DNA from: Deltaproteobacteria bacterium
GTDB taxonomy: Bacteria; Myxococcota; Kuafuiibacteriia; Kuafuiibacteriales; Kuafuiibacteriaceae
DNA length: 64,000 nt
Reading direction: 5' to 3'
NCBI GenBank assembly: GCA_020632995.1
Contig: JACKEN010000014.1
Location: 117,974-181,973, forward strand
The notes below the pieces were generated by a model. The model was given only the letters and a program-made list of their open reading frames with translations, made no database searches and was not told where the DNA came from. The position numbers were made by a program, and so were the translations under genes. The first letter of the stretch is position 1; each line of letters starts with the position of its first letter. Below are positions 38,841 to 49,048 of the stretch, piece by piece.

Positions 38841-41291
38841 GTGAAGCGCCTTGTTCGATCGATCGTCGCGCTGGGGCTGGCAGCGGCGGGCTGCCGCGAG
38901 GGCGCGCAGACGACGCTGGCCCCTACGGAGCTGCCGTCGGTGGAGACACCTCGGGACGGGGCGGGTGCCCACCCGAACCCGGCGCCCTCCGCGCCCGCGA
39001 TCCTGCAGGCCTTTCCTGCACCGCCGGGCCTGGTGGTCTACTCGGCCGAGCTGCCCACCCCGATGGCCCTGGAGCCGGCGGATCCCGCGGTGCACGGGCT
39101 CGAGGGCCCGGTGGGCTTCGGGGTGCTGCAGGCCGATCCGGGAGGCCCTCTCCTGTACGAGGTGGCGGATGCCCGGCGCGCGGTGCTCTTTCGGCGCGAC
39201 CGCGACGGCACGACCCGGGCGCTCCGAGTTCGGACGCTGGGCGGGCTCGGCCGCAGGCCGAACGCGGCCGGGGAGTGGGAGGCGTGGTGGGACGGCGCGG
39301 TGTGGGTGCAGGCCTTCGACGAGGGCGCCGAGCTGCGGCGCTACCCGGTGCCGGCCACGGTGGAGCGCGTCGAGCTCTTCGCGTGGCGCGAGGACGTCGG
39401 CGCGCTGTTGATGGGGCGCGACGGCTTGTACCTGTGGCGCTTGCGGCGAGATGGCCCGCCCGAGGACCTCGGCCGAGTCGCAGGGTACCTGGACCGCGTC
39501 TACACCGAGTCACGCGAGTGCATCGTGCTCGAGCCCGAGGGGCAGGCGCGGCTGATCACGCCGGATGGTGACGTCCGCAGCACCACGCTCCCGCAAGGCT
39601 ACTTTCCAACCCAGGGGTGGGGGACGCGCGTCGTCTACATGCCGTCCGTCGAGGACGCGCCGTGGATCTGGGTGGACCACGAGACCGGCGCCCAGCATCC
39701 GCTCCAGAGCCAGGGGTTCGGGCTCAGGTCGCTGTCGGGGTCACTGTCGGGGCGCTACGTCGCCGCGCGCGACGGGGAGCGGAACCTGTTCGTGTTGGAC
39801 ATGGAGTCCGGGGAGGAGCGCCCGGTGCCCGGGAGCGTCGGTCGGTCCCTCGGCGAGGTGCGGGTGTCCGACAGCGGGCGGGTGATCTTCGGAGCTGCCT
39901 CCGTGACCGAAGGCGTGGCGGTGGACACGGTCACCGGGGCGGAGCTCCATCGCGTCGCGTCCATCACGGGCTGGTCTCCGCTCGCGGTCCTGGGTGAAAC
40001 GCAAGTCATCCTGACACGCCTGACGTTCGAAGGTGAGGCCGTCGCGCGGCTCGACCTCGCGACCTCCGTGGTGGAGCCCGTGCCGGGGACCTGGCTGAGC
40101 AGCTGGGAGGGCATGGGGCTCGTGACGGCCGCGCCGTGGGAGGGAGAGCTGCGCTCGGTGGGGCTCGGGCGCGCGCCCAGGTCGCTCCTCGAGATCGGGC
40201 GGCAACTGCCAAGGCTGGAGGTGTTCGGCAGGACGCACCCGCGGGTGCTCTACCGGCTCGGGCAGGAGGGGGGCGTGTTGGATCCTGCGCTCGGCCAGCT
40301 CTGGCGCGGGGCCACCGCCGTCATGTCGTCGGGCGACCTGGTCTGGTCATGCAGCCCCGCGAGCTTCGTCGACCTCGAGGCCAGCCCGGCTGTGTGGAGG
40401 AGCTCGGAGTCCCTGGGCAGCTGTACCTCGTGGCGGTCGAGGAGCTCGGTGGTGGTCCAGGCCGGTCCCGCGCTCCATGAGGTGTACGCGGACGGTGGGC
40501 GCACGGCGACGCGGGCGTTGGGAGAGTTCACCGCGATCCCCACCGCGGGCCCCGACCTCTGGGCGACCCGGGGCAACGACCTCTATCGCATGGGCGCCGA
40601 TGGGCAACCCGACTTGCGTTGGCGCCTGCCCTGGTCCAGCGGCGTCCAGGTTCAGCCGCTGGACTCGCGGGCCGTGGTCACGATCCAGGGCCCGCAGGGG
40701 TTCGCGGAGTTCTCCATCGCCCAGACCGGTCCGGTGGAGGGGTTCCGGGTCCGGACCCTGTCGCAGGCGCCCATTCCGGGGTTGGCACCGGCGATCGTGG
40801 ACGACCAGGGCCGGATCCTCAGGCTGGAGGGCGGGCGCCTGGTGGCCAACGGCGCGGAGGGTTCTCGAGAGGTGCTCTTCGAACCGGAGGAGGGCCTCGC
40901 GGTGACCGCGGTCCAGGCGCATGGGGGGCGCTGGGTGGCTTATGTCACGGGCGCCAGCGCCAGCCAGGTGTGGTGGGCCGGGCCCGAGGGCACGCAGTAC
41001 GCCCAGGTCTCGCCCGTGGCCATGGCAGGAGAGGTGCAGTGGCTCGAGGGTGGCCAGTTCCTCGTCAGGGCCGGGCCGGCGGCGTTCCTGGTGGAGCCGG
41101 CAGAGGCGCGCATCACCCGTCTCCCCCGAGGGCTCCCTGGCCGAGCCATTCGCGCGCTCGACGGGCGCCGGTTGCTGGGCGACTGGCCCGGCGCGCGCGG
41201 CCTCTGGGCGTGGGACGCCGAGGACGACACGGTGACGCTGGTGTCTCCACCGAACCTCGACTTCGTCCATCTGCTCGCCGTGGTGCGGTGA
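38841..41291 (+). CDS. Array lipoprotein A (unrecognised propeller-like family)
   Basis: 816 residues. The GTG at 38841 gives the signal MKRLVRSIVALGLAAAGC with lipidated Cys18; an in-frame upstream start lacks a signal. After a variable linker the family tag HPNPAPSAPAI appears, then repeated beta-rich units: LLYEVADARRAVLFRRD, GEWEAWWDGAVWVQ, a DMESGEE-type turn, WRSRSSVVVQAG, DLWATRGNDLYRMG, WVAYVTGASASQVWW and a final RLLGDWPGARGLWAWD. The blade-like spacing suggests one or two beta-propellers. Arg at +2 of the lipid Cys favours the outer membrane. It is the most divergent intact member. The function is unknown. Confidence 0.85.
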   Translation: MKRLVRSIVALGLAAAGCREGAQTTLAPTELPSVETPRDGAGAHPNPAPSAPAILQAFPAPPGLVVYSAELPTPMALEPADPAVHGLEGPVGFGVLQADPGGPLLYEVADARRAVLFRRDRDGTTRALRVRTLGGLGRRPNAAGEWEAWWDGAVWVQAFDEGAELRRYPVPATVERVELFAWREDVGALLMGRDGLYLWRLRRDGPPEDLGRVAGYLDRVYTESRECIVLEPEGQARLITPDGDVRSTTLPQGYFPTQGWGTRVVYMPSVEDAPWIWVDHETGAQHPLQSQGFGLRSLSGSLSGRYVAARDGERNLFVLDMESGEERPVPGSVGRSLGEVRVSDSGRVIFGAASVTEGVAVDTVTGAELHRVASITGWSPLAVLGETQVILTRLTFEGEAVARLDLATSVVEPVPGTWLSSWEGMGLVTAAPWEGELRSVGLGRAPRSLLEIGRQLPRLEVFGRTHPRVLYRLGQEGGVLDPALGQLWRGATAVMSSGDLVWSCSPASFVDLEASPAVWRSSESLGSCTSWRSRSSVVVQAGPALHEVYADGGRTATRALGEFTAIPTAGPDLWATRGNDLYRMGADGQPDLRWRLPWSSGVQVQPLDSRAVVTIQGPQGFAEFSIAQTGPVEGFRVRTLSQAPIPGLAPAIVDDQGRILRLEGGRLVANGAEGSREVLFEPEEGLAVTAVQAHGGRWVAYVTGASASQVWWAGPEGTQYAQVSPVAMAGEVQWLEGGQFLVRAGPAAFLVEPAEARITRLPRGLPGRAIRALDGRRLLGDWPGARGLWAWDAEDDTVTLVSPPNLDFVHLLAVVR

Positions 41292-41337
41292 TCTCCCCGC
41301 AGCGAGCGGCAACCTCCCCGGGTGCGGTCATGCCGAC

Positions 41338-41353
41338 CTGACCCTGGGGACAG
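41338..41353. promoter_or_regulatory. Array dyad element 2
   Basis: CTGACCC-TG-GGGACAG, 7+2+7 with one mismatch, ending exactly 36 bp before the ATG of lipoprotein B. The bases around it match those of element 1 (GACCTGACCCTGGGG). Confidence 0.65.
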
Positions 41354-41389
41354 CTGGGTGAGGAGCTCTCGAAGTGAGAGAGTGTCGCC

Positions 41390-43912
41390 ATGAGGTCGTT
41401 GCGCCGGTTGGCCGCTGCGCTGTTGGTGTTGTCCTCGTGCCAGGACGGCGGTGAGCCGCTCTCCACGCTGGTGATCCCGGGGCCCGACGTACCCCGGGAG
41501 AGCCCAGGTGTGGATCCCAACCCGGCGCCGTCGCCCCCCGTGATCGGCGTGGTGACCTCGGGGCAGGCCGACCTGCACGTCTGGCCAGCGGGTGACATGA
41601 CGAGCGCGTCCCTGGCGCCTCCAGATCTGGACGCGTTCGGGCTCCAGGCCGCGCTCTCCATCCAGCTCGTGCGTTGGGAGAGCGGGGAGCCCCTGTTCTA
41701 CGAAGTGGCGGACGAGGCCAACGCGGTCCTGGTGCGTCGAGACGAGGCCGGCACCCTGCACCGGCTCCGGACTCGGAGCGTGACCTCCCCCACCCGTACG
41801 CTGGCCGCCAACGGTCGTTGGGAGGTCTGGTGGGACGGCGGCTTGATGGTGCAGTCGACCGCGATGGGGGCCGAGCCTCGGAGGTATCCGGTGCCGGACG
41901 CCCTCAACGCGCCGCGCGAGGTGTTCGCCTGGGGCGACGACCTGATCGGCGCGGCGGTCCCGGCGTCGGACGGCTGGCACGTGTGGCGCATCGCGGAGGA
42001 CGTCGCACCCACGGACCTCGGCGCGGTGGTGTCCTTCGAGGGGGAGGTGCGCGCGGCCGACGGCGTCTGCACCGTCTGGTACCCGGGCGGTGCAGGTCGA
42101 GTTGCATTCGATGGGTCGGTCAGCCGAGTGTCCATCCCCGAAGGCCGCGCAACGTATCTGTTCTTCGGGAGCAAGGCGCTCGTCATGTCCAACACCGAGC
42201 ACCGCTGGGTCGACTTCGTCCGTAATACGTCGAGGACGCTCGCCGCCCGACTCAGCGCCGACACCGTACTGGCCTATCGACGTGCGGCTCGATACGAGGT
42301 GCTGAACTACCCCAACGGCAGCTTGGGCGTCCTGGACATGGAGACCGGGGCAACGCAAGAGGTGCGCGCCGCCGCTGGGCTCTCCTGGCCCAAGGTCACC
42401 TCCGATGGGCGCCGACTGGTGGGCCTCGACACCGGGGCCCAGGAGGTGCGGGTGGTGGACGTGGCGACCGGCGCCACCCTCACCCGGTGGCCGGCCTCCG
42501 GGCGCACCCCGTGGTCGTTGCTCACGGACCGCTTCCTGCTGCTGTTGGCGGTGGATGGGGTCACGGCGCGGCTCGACCTGGAGACGGGGCGGGTGGCGCT
42601 CCAGGACGGCGACGTCGCGGGGGTCTGGGGAGGGCTCGCGCTCCTCGTGCAGACCTGGCCGACGGAGACGTGGACCATGGGCTTCGGACGCTCGACCCGA
42701 CGTCTCTTCACCGACACTCGAAGGTGGGCGACGTTGCCCGACGTGGTGCGCTCAAGCCCGCCGCGTCTCCTCTTCGGGGGCGACGGCGAGGTGCTCGTGG
42801 ATCCCGAGGACGGTTCGCGGTGGGAGGGGCGGGCGGGTCTGTTCGTGTCTGGAGCGCGCGCATGGGTGTGCCCCGGGTCGCAGGGTGATGTGGTGGGCTT
42901 CTTGGATCTCACCGCCTCTGCGGGGTTGGTCCGGACCGCGCCCGCAGCCGGGACATCGGGCTGCAGGGCCTGGCCGGCTCGCAGCTCCGTCGCCTTCCAG
43001 CGGGGTGACGCGCTCGAGGAGGCGACGGTCGAGGGCAGCGCCGTGGCCTTCCGCGCGCTTGGTGACTATCAGCTGCTGGAGACCTGGGATGGCCAGTCCG
43101 ATCTGTGGGCGCGGCAGGGTGCGGCTGTCTTCCGGTTCGGCCAAGATGGTCAACCCAGCTTGCGCTGGCGGCTGCCAGAGGGGTTCGGCCGCGTCGTGGT
43201 CCGTGCGGCGGCGCACCGAGCCCTGATCTACGCCGAGTACGATGACGCGCAGCGCGTCTTCTCGGTGGCGCTCTCAGGCGCCGTGGACGGGTTCGAGCTC
43301 TCGGCGGCGGGGACGGCCGCCCTACCCGGGGTCGATGGCCTGCTGGAGCGCCTCGTGCTCGACGCCCAGGGCCGCGTGCTGGTGGCACGGGAGGGGCGCA
43401 TCCTCGCGTACGGAGCGTCCGAGGAGCCGGAGGTGATCCTGGATCTCCCCGGCGACACGGTGCGTGACCTCGTGGGGATGGGAGGGCGCTGGATCGCCTA
43501 CGTCTCGGGGCCTCAGGGCGCGCACCTGTGGTGGTCCGGGGCCGAGGGCCCACGGAGCGTGAGGCTGTCGACGGTCGCGATGCCTGGCTTCATCCGCTGG
43601 AAGGACGAGGCGCTGGTGCTCGTGCGCGCGGCCGCGGCGGAGTACGCGTTCGATCCGATCCAGGAGCGGGTCCACAGGCTGCCTCGGGGTGGGCTCGGGG
43701 AGGGCGGTGACTGGCAGGTGCTCGACGCGGGGCGGTTGGTCGGGACGCGCCCGGGTTGGGCCGGCGTGTGGGTGTGGAACACCGCCAACGACGCCATGAC
43801 CCCCATGCTGCAGCGGGGCCTCCAGTGGATCTCGCCCGTCATCGTGCTCGAAGCCCCTGGTGCGGCCGCGCAAACGCTGCCGGGCGGGTGGTCCGCTGAC
43901 CCGCCGAGGTAG
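41390..43912 (+). CDS. Array lipoprotein B
   Basis: 840 residues. Signal MRSLRRLAAALLVLSSC with lipidated Cys17, then the tag VDPNPAPSPPVI. It shares all blocks with D and E: LFYEVADEANAVLVRRDEAG, GRWEVWWDGGLMVQ, RRYPVPDAL, DGWHVWRIAEDVAPTDLG, VVDVATGATLTRW, DLETG, DLWARQGAAVFRFGQDGQPSLRWRLPEG, EGRILAYGASEEPEVIL, QGAHLWWSGAEGP and AGVWVWNTANDAMTPML. WD40-like DVATG/DMETG turns recur at about 45-residue spacing. It is intact, without frameshifts. Confidence 0.87.
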   Translation: MRSLRRLAAALLVLSSCQDGGEPLSTLVIPGPDVPRESPGVDPNPAPSPPVIGVVTSGQADLHVWPAGDMTSASLAPPDLDAFGLQAALSIQLVRWESGEPLFYEVADEANAVLVRRDEAGTLHRLRTRSVTSPTRTLAANGRWEVWWDGGLMVQSTAMGAEPRRYPVPDALNAPREVFAWGDDLIGAAVPASDGWHVWRIAEDVAPTDLGAVVSFEGEVRAADGVCTVWYPGGAGRVAFDGSVSRVSIPEGRATYLFFGSKALVMSNTEHRWVDFVRNTSRTLAARLSADTVLAYRRAARYEVLNYPNGSLGVLDMETGATQEVRAAAGLSWPKVTSDGRRLVGLDTGAQEVRVVDVATGATLTRWPASGRTPWSLLTDRFLLLLAVDGVTARLDLETGRVALQDGDVAGVWGGLALLVQTWPTETWTMGFGRSTRRLFTDTRRWATLPDVVRSSPPRLLFGGDGEVLVDPEDGSRWEGRAGLFVSGARAWVCPGSQGDVVGFLDLTASAGLVRTAPAAGTSGCRAWPARSSVAFQRGDALEEATVEGSAVAFRALGDYQLLETWDGQSDLWARQGAAVFRFGQDGQPSLRWRLPEGFGRVVVRAAAHRALIYAEYDDAQRVFSVALSGAVDGFELSAAGTAALPGVDGLLERLVLDAQGRVLVAREGRILAYGASEEPEVILDLPGDTVRDLVGMGGRWIAYVSGPQGAHLWWSGAEGPRSVRLSTVAMPGFIRWKDEALVLVRAAAAEYAFDPIQERVHRLPRGGLGEGGDWQVLDAGRLVGTRPGWAGVWVWNTANDAMTPMLQRGLQWISPVIVLEAPGAAAQTLPGGWSADPPR

Positions 43913-43924
43913 TCGCAGGTGGGG

Positions 43925-43940
43925 CTGTCCCTCGGGACAG
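43925..43940. promoter_or_regulatory. Array dyad element 3 (perfect)
   Basis: CTGTCCC-TC-GGGACAG, perfect 7+2+7 inverted repeat (8+2+8 with flanking G and C), ending exactly 36 bp before the ATG of the decayed copy C. The control element has survived while the gene has not. Confidence 0.7.
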
Positions 43941-43976
43941 CTAGGTCGGGTCCGGGGGCCGTGGAAGTATCCCGGC

Positions 43977-46438
43977 ATGCTCTGGCCCGCGCGCGCCTGC
44001 ACCCTGGGCTTCCTCGCCCTGCTCGCTTGCCGCGAGAGCGCGGCGCCACCGCTGCCGGTCGACGGGCCACGGGACGCTGGACCGTCTCGGGACGCCGGGA
44101 TGGCGGAGCCCCGGGACACGTTGGGAGTGGATCCGAACCCCGCGCCGTCCCCCGTCGTGATGGCCAGGGTCGGGGTCATGCAAGACATCCTGCAGGGCTG
44201 GCCTGCCGACGCGGAGCCCTGGAGCGCGATCCCCGCCGACAGCGCCGTCTACGGTCTGAGCGGAGTGCTATCGACGCGGGTGCTCTCGGCGCAGACAGGC
44301 GCCCCGCTGCTCTATGAGGTGGCGGATGATCGGCAGGCGGTCCTCCTCCGGCGCAATCCGGCGGCAACGTGCGGGCGCTCGGACCAGGACCTCCGCGCGC
44401 CTCCGCGCGCCGTCGCAGCAGACAGTCGATTCGAGGCGTGGTGGGACCGCGGGCTGTGGGTTCGCGACCTCGACTCCTGTTGGGGCGCGTCGCTACCCGG
44501 TGCCGGAGGCGATCGACTCCATCCAGACGTCTATGCCTGGGGCGATCATGATCTGGTCGCGGTCGTGACGGCAGAGGACGGCTGGCATGCCTGGTCTCCG
44601 CGTCGGGGCACCCACCCACCTCGGCGTCGTGGGGCCATGGACGACTGGGTCTGGACCGGGGCGGGCTTGTTCGTCCGGCAGGACGATCAGCTAATCGACA
44701 TCGCTCGACAGGGGCGCGCGACGATGGGCGTGGGTCCTCCACGAGAGCTGGATCTACGGCTCGAGCGGTCTTCTTCGTGCGCGACGGAGCCGGCGCGACG
44801 TGGTTGAACTTCGAGACCGGCATGAGCCGGGACATCGAAGGCGTCATCGACGACCCGTGGACTGCACAGCGCATCTCACCGGACGGGCACCTCGTCGTGA
44901 ACAGAGCCGATGGGGTCTTCGGGGTGCTCGACATGCGCACCGGGATTGGTGCGGTGGGTCCCGGATTCGGCCACGGACGAGGTCGACTGCGTGGCCACGG
45001 ACGGCCGCCGGTTGGTGATCTCGGGTGCCGACCTGGGGGTGTTCGACGTGGCGTCCGGTGCGCTCCTCCATCGGTGGGAAGGCGCAGGGGGTTCCAGGGT
45101 CGCCGCCATGTCGGGTGGGGGGCACGTGCTCCTGCAGGTCAGGGACGAAACGGTTCGTCGGGTAGCCTTGGACACCGGAGCGTCGGAGCAGGTGCCGGCG
45201 ACGCTTCGCGGGATGTGGGGGGACACCGGTATCCTCGGCCCGCCCTCGTACCCCCAGGACGTGTGGTTGGCGCGGCTCGGGGGCTCGCCCCGTCGCGTGC
45301 CCATGGACCTGGAGTCTGGGAATACCGAGTTCACGCGGTTCCCGACGGCGCCGCTGCGTTTTCTGCACTCCCGCCTCGACGCGTCGCGCTCCGCGGCCGA
45401 GTACACGGTGTTGGACGTCGACCAGGGGCCGCTCTGGAGGATCGACGCGACCTATCGCGATCGGCCGTGGATCTCGGGCGATCGGGTCTGGCGCTTCGAT
45501 GCGGCGACGGAGACGGTCAGCTTCCTCGATCTCGACGCCTCGCCCGCGGTGCTCCGGTCCGTCGTGCTGAGCGGGGCGTCATGGTCGTACTTGTGGCCGG
45601 CTCGGAGCTCGGTCGTCGTGGAGGTGGGTGACGAGCTGGTCGAGGTGTACGCCGACGGCGCGCAGACCGCGACCCGGGCGCTCGGACAATACAGGTTCGT
45701 GCTCGCTGCCGCTGGAGGCCTCTGGGCCAGGCAGGGCGGGGACCTGTACCACATCGAGCTGGACGGGCAGGCCAGCTTGCGCATCAGCCTCCCGGAGTGG
45801 GCGCGGGTCGACCTGCGGTTGGTGACCGATGAGCGGGCCGTCGTCCGAGCGGATTTCCGACGGGCTCGCCCACTGTACGGTGGCGGTCCGGGGACCGGCT
45901 GAGCACTTCAGTTCCCCCGCTGCAGTTGCGGCAGGAGTGTGCAACGACGCGATCCTCGACCCGCAGGGGCGGCTCCTGCTGGAGGAGGACGGACGTCTCG
46001 TGGCCTGCAGGGGCGTCCGAGAGCGGCAGGTCCTCCTCGCGCCGCCAGACGGCGCGGTCGACGAGTCTGGAAGGTGGAGGGGCGATGGATGGCGCTCACC
46101 CGCGGCGCGGAGACCAGCTGTGGTGGCCAGGCGGATGGGGCTGAGCCGTCCAGTCACCAGCATATGCAGACCTGGCTGAGGCCCCCTGGGCGAGGGCCTG
46201 GTATGGGTGGCGAGCCAGACAGGTCAGGTGGTGCTCGACTGCCGAGCGCAGGGGTCACCGCGTGCCGGGGAGCGCTCGCCGGGTGGGTCAGGCTGGATGA
46301 GGCCGGCTGGTGGGACCTCTGTGGGCCCGCGACGGCCTGTGGGTGTGGGACATGCGCAATGACACCCTCACCCCCCTGCTCGTGCCTGGCCTGGGGTCGA
46401 CCGTGCTGCTCGAGGTGCTCCCCAGCAGCTTGGAGTGA
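43977..46438 (+). pseudogene. Array lipoprotein C, decayed copy
   Basis: The first codons (MLWPARACTLGFLALLAC) match copy D almost exactly and carry the lipobox. Matches to D then move between frames: first frame to a stop at 44807, second frame over about 44777-44950 (GATWLNFETGMSRDIEG), third frame from about 44950 to a stop at 45902 (DLGVFDVASGALLHRWEG; DGDELVEVYADGAQ-type block), another frame from about 45840, then further shifts to a terminal LLEVLPSSLE matching D's end. At least five frameshifts are needed. Its length (2462 bp) is close to the 2499 bp of D, so loss was by small indels rather than deletion. Confidence 0.85.
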
Positions 46439-46497
46439 GCTCGAGGCGGCTCCATGCGTCGAACTGGCCGCTGCATTCGAGGTGGCCACCAGCGGAG

Positions 46498-46513
46498 CTG
46501 TCCCTTGGGACAG
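46498..46513. promoter_or_regulatory. Array dyad element 4 (perfect)
   Basis: CTGTCCC-TT-GGGACAG, perfect 7+2+7 inverted repeat ending exactly 36 bp before the ATG of lipoprotein D. The following GTAGGTT and GTGGGAGTATCC also resemble the region before copy C. Confidence 0.7.
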
Positions 46514-46549
46514 GTAGGTTGGCGCGAGGGGGCGTGGGAGTATCCCAAC

Positions 46550-49048
46550 ATGCTCTGGCCCGCGCGCGCCTGCACCCTGGCCCTCCTCACCCTGCTCGCT
46601 TGCCGCGAGGACGCGGCGCCGCCGCTCGCGGTCGAGACGGAGACACCGCGGGACACCGTGGGGCCGGATCCGAACCCGGCGCCGTCTCCAACGGTGGAGA
46701 TCTGGGTCGATGGTAGTCCGCAAGTTGACCTGCGTGCTTGGTCGGCTGACGGCCAGCCGTGGAGCTTGCTCCCCGAGAATCCCGCCGCGTACGGCCTCAG
46801 CGCGGTGCTCTCGACGCGGGTGCTCTCAGCACGATCGGGCGAGCCGCTCTTCTATGAGGTGGCGGATGAGCGGCTGGCGGTCCTGTTGCGCCGTGACCCG
46901 GACGGCAGCGTGCAAGCGCTCCGCACGCGTGGACTCACAGCGCCTATCCGCACCCTCGCGGCGCATGGTCGCTTCGAGGCGTGGTGGGACCGTGGGCTGT
47001 GGGTTCAAGACTTCGAGTCGACGGACGAGCCACGCCGCTACGCGGTGCCGGAGGCGATCCACAGCATCCCGAGTCTCTACGTCTGGGGGGACCATGATCT
47101 GGCCGCGGTCGTGGCGGGAGAGGACGGGTGGCACGCCTACCGGGTCTCTGCCTCGGGGGCGCCCGCCGATCTCGGCGTCGTAGGGAGCCTGGAGGACGCC
47201 GGGGTGTGGTCCTCCGGTGGGCGCTTGTTCTTCAGGCATGGCGAAGCGTTGACTGACGTCGCGCCGGACGGTGAGCGCACGACGATTCCGTCGGGTGGCT
47301 ACTACGGCACCTGGGTGTACGGCTCGACTGCGCTGTTCGCGGATAACGGCACCGGCGCGACGTGGGTGGACTTCGAGACCGGCATGACGCGCGAAGTCGA
47401 CGGCTTCACAGACGACGCGCTGGCCCAGCAGGTCGTCTCGCGAGGTGGTCACGTCGTCCTGAAGCGGGCCGATGGGGCCTTGGGCGCGTTCGACATGCGC
47501 ACCGGGGAGGTGCGGTGGGTCCCGGATGCGGTCACCGAGGGTGGACCGTACGGCGTGGCCACCGACGGTCGCCGGCTGGTGGTCTCGAGGCGCGACCTGG
47601 AGGTGTACGACGTGGCGTCCGGCACGGTCCTCCATCGGTGGGAGGGTGTTTCGGGATTCTGGGCCCTCATGTTGGACGAGGGGCAGGTGCTCCTGCAGGA
47701 CGTTCTGCCCCAGGGGGCGTACGTCGTCCGCCGGGTGGCGTTGGACACCGGGGCGGCGGAGGAGGTGCCGGGAACTTTCGGCCTCGGCCTCTGGGGCGAC
47801 ACCGTCATCCTGGGTCCGTCTTCGCATTCGAGTGAGATTTGGTTGGCCGCGCTGGGGGTCTCGCCGCCCCTGGGCCCCTTCCAGGTGGATCCAAGCACCG
47901 AGTGGCTCGAGCGCATCACCGTGACGCCTCCTCGATTTCTGCACTCTCGCCTTGTCTCGGGGTATGAGCTGGTCGAGCACACCTTGATCGACGCCCAGCG
48001 GAGGCCGATCTGGCGGCTCGAGACGACGCTGAACGACGAACTGTGGGTCTCGGGCGACCGGGTCTGGCGCTTCGACGAAGAGGCAGAGACGCTGAGCTTC
48101 CTGGATCTCGACGTCTCACCCCCGGAGCTCCGGTCGGTGGTGGTGAACGGCGCGTCGCGCTCCCACTCATGGCCGGCTCGGAGCTCAATCATCGTGCAGG
48201 TGGGCGACGAGCTGGTCGAGGTGTACGCCGACGGCGCGCAGGCTACGACCCGGGTGCTGGGTCGATACACACCCGTGCACAGCTACTCTTCTGCACGAGA
48301 CCAGCGAGACCTGTGGGCCATGCACGGGCGGGACCTGCACCGCTTCGGACTCGATGGGCAGGCCAGCTTGCGCGTCCGACTTCCTGAGGGGTCGCGGGTG
48401 AGCCTGGCGGTCATGACCGAGGAGCGGGTCGTCGTCCGCGCAGAGGTGGGCGGCGTGGACCGCTACTACTCGGTCGCGGTCGGTGGGGCGGCCGAGAGCT
48501 TCGAGTTCTCCGCCGCGGCGATTGGGGTTGGGCTGTCCTATTCGATGCTCGACCCCCAGGGGCGCCTGGTGCGGGAGGAGGAGGGGCGCCTGGTGGCCTA
48601 TGGGGCGTCCGAGGAGCCCGAGGTCCTCCTCGCGCCGGCAGATGGCGAGGTAGACCGGTTCTGGGTATCGGAGGGGCGATGGCTGGCGCTCACCCGCGGC
48701 GCAGGTGGGAACCAGCTGTGGTGGTCGAGCCCGGAGGGGCCGCGGCACGTCCAGGCCTCCTCTGTACCCATGCAGGGCTGGTTCAGACCTCTAGGCGAGG
48801 GCCTGATCTTGGTATCGAACCCGACCGGGCAGCTCCTGGTCGACCTCGCCGAGCGTCGCGTCACCCGAGTGCCGCGGGACGCCAACGGCGCGTGGAGTTG
48901 GTTGGAGGAGGGCCGACTGGTAGGCCCCGTGTCAGGCCGCGACGGCCTGTGGGTGTGGGACATGCGCAGCAACACCCTCACCCCGATGCTAGTGCCTGGG
49001 TTTGGGTGGTCCTTCGTGGTCGAGGTGCTCCCCAGCCGCGTGGAGTGA
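46550..49048 (+). CDS. Array lipoprotein D
   Basis: 832 residues. Signal MLWPARACTLALLTLLAC with lipidated Cys18, then PDPNPAPSPTV. It has the same block order as B and E, including LFYEVADERLAVLLRRDPDG, GRFEAWWDRGLWVQ, DGWHAYRVSASGAPADLG, YDVASGTVLHRWEG, WPARSSIIVQVGDELVEVYADGAQ, DLHRFGLDGQASLRVRLPEG, EGRLVAYGASEEPEVLL and DGLWVWDMRSNTLTPML. It is the closest relative of decayed copy C. Its TGA overlaps the GTG of copy E (GTGA), so D and E form a coupled pair. The frame extends upstream to 46454 without a signal. Confidence 0.87.
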   Translation: MLWPARACTLALLTLLACREDAAPPLAVETETPRDTVGPDPNPAPSPTVEIWVDGSPQVDLRAWSADGQPWSLLPENPAAYGLSAVLSTRVLSARSGEPLFYEVADERLAVLLRRDPDGSVQALRTRGLTAPIRTLAAHGRFEAWWDRGLWVQDFESTDEPRRYAVPEAIHSIPSLYVWGDHDLAAVVAGEDGWHAYRVSASGAPADLGVVGSLEDAGVWSSGGRLFFRHGEALTDVAPDGERTTIPSGGYYGTWVYGSTALFADNGTGATWVDFETGMTREVDGFTDDALAQQVVSRGGHVVLKRADGALGAFDMRTGEVRWVPDAVTEGGPYGVATDGRRLVVSRRDLEVYDVASGTVLHRWEGVSGFWALMLDEGQVLLQDVLPQGAYVVRRVALDTGAAEEVPGTFGLGLWGDTVILGPSSHSSEIWLAALGVSPPLGPFQVDPSTEWLERITVTPPRFLHSRLVSGYELVEHTLIDAQRRPIWRLETTLNDELWVSGDRVWRFDEEAETLSFLDLDVSPPELRSVVVNGASRSHSWPARSSIIVQVGDELVEVYADGAQATTRVLGRYTPVHSYSSARDQRDLWAMHGRDLHRFGLDGQASLRVRLPEGSRVSLAVMTEERVVVRAEVGGVDRYYSVAVGGAAESFEFSAAAIGVGLSYSMLDPQGRLVREEEGRLVAYGASEEPEVLLAPADGEVDRFWVSEGRWLALTRGAGGNQLWWSSPEGPRHVQASSVPMQGWFRPLGEGLILVSNPTGQLLVDLAERRVTRVPRDANGAWSWLEEGRLVGPVSGRDGLWVWDMRSNTLTPMLVPGFGWSFVVEVLPSRVE

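Noticed and set aside
43977..46438. Several separate small genes in the decayed copy C region
   Set aside because: The fragments in different frames align in order with the intact paralogue D, so one pseudogene is the simpler reading.
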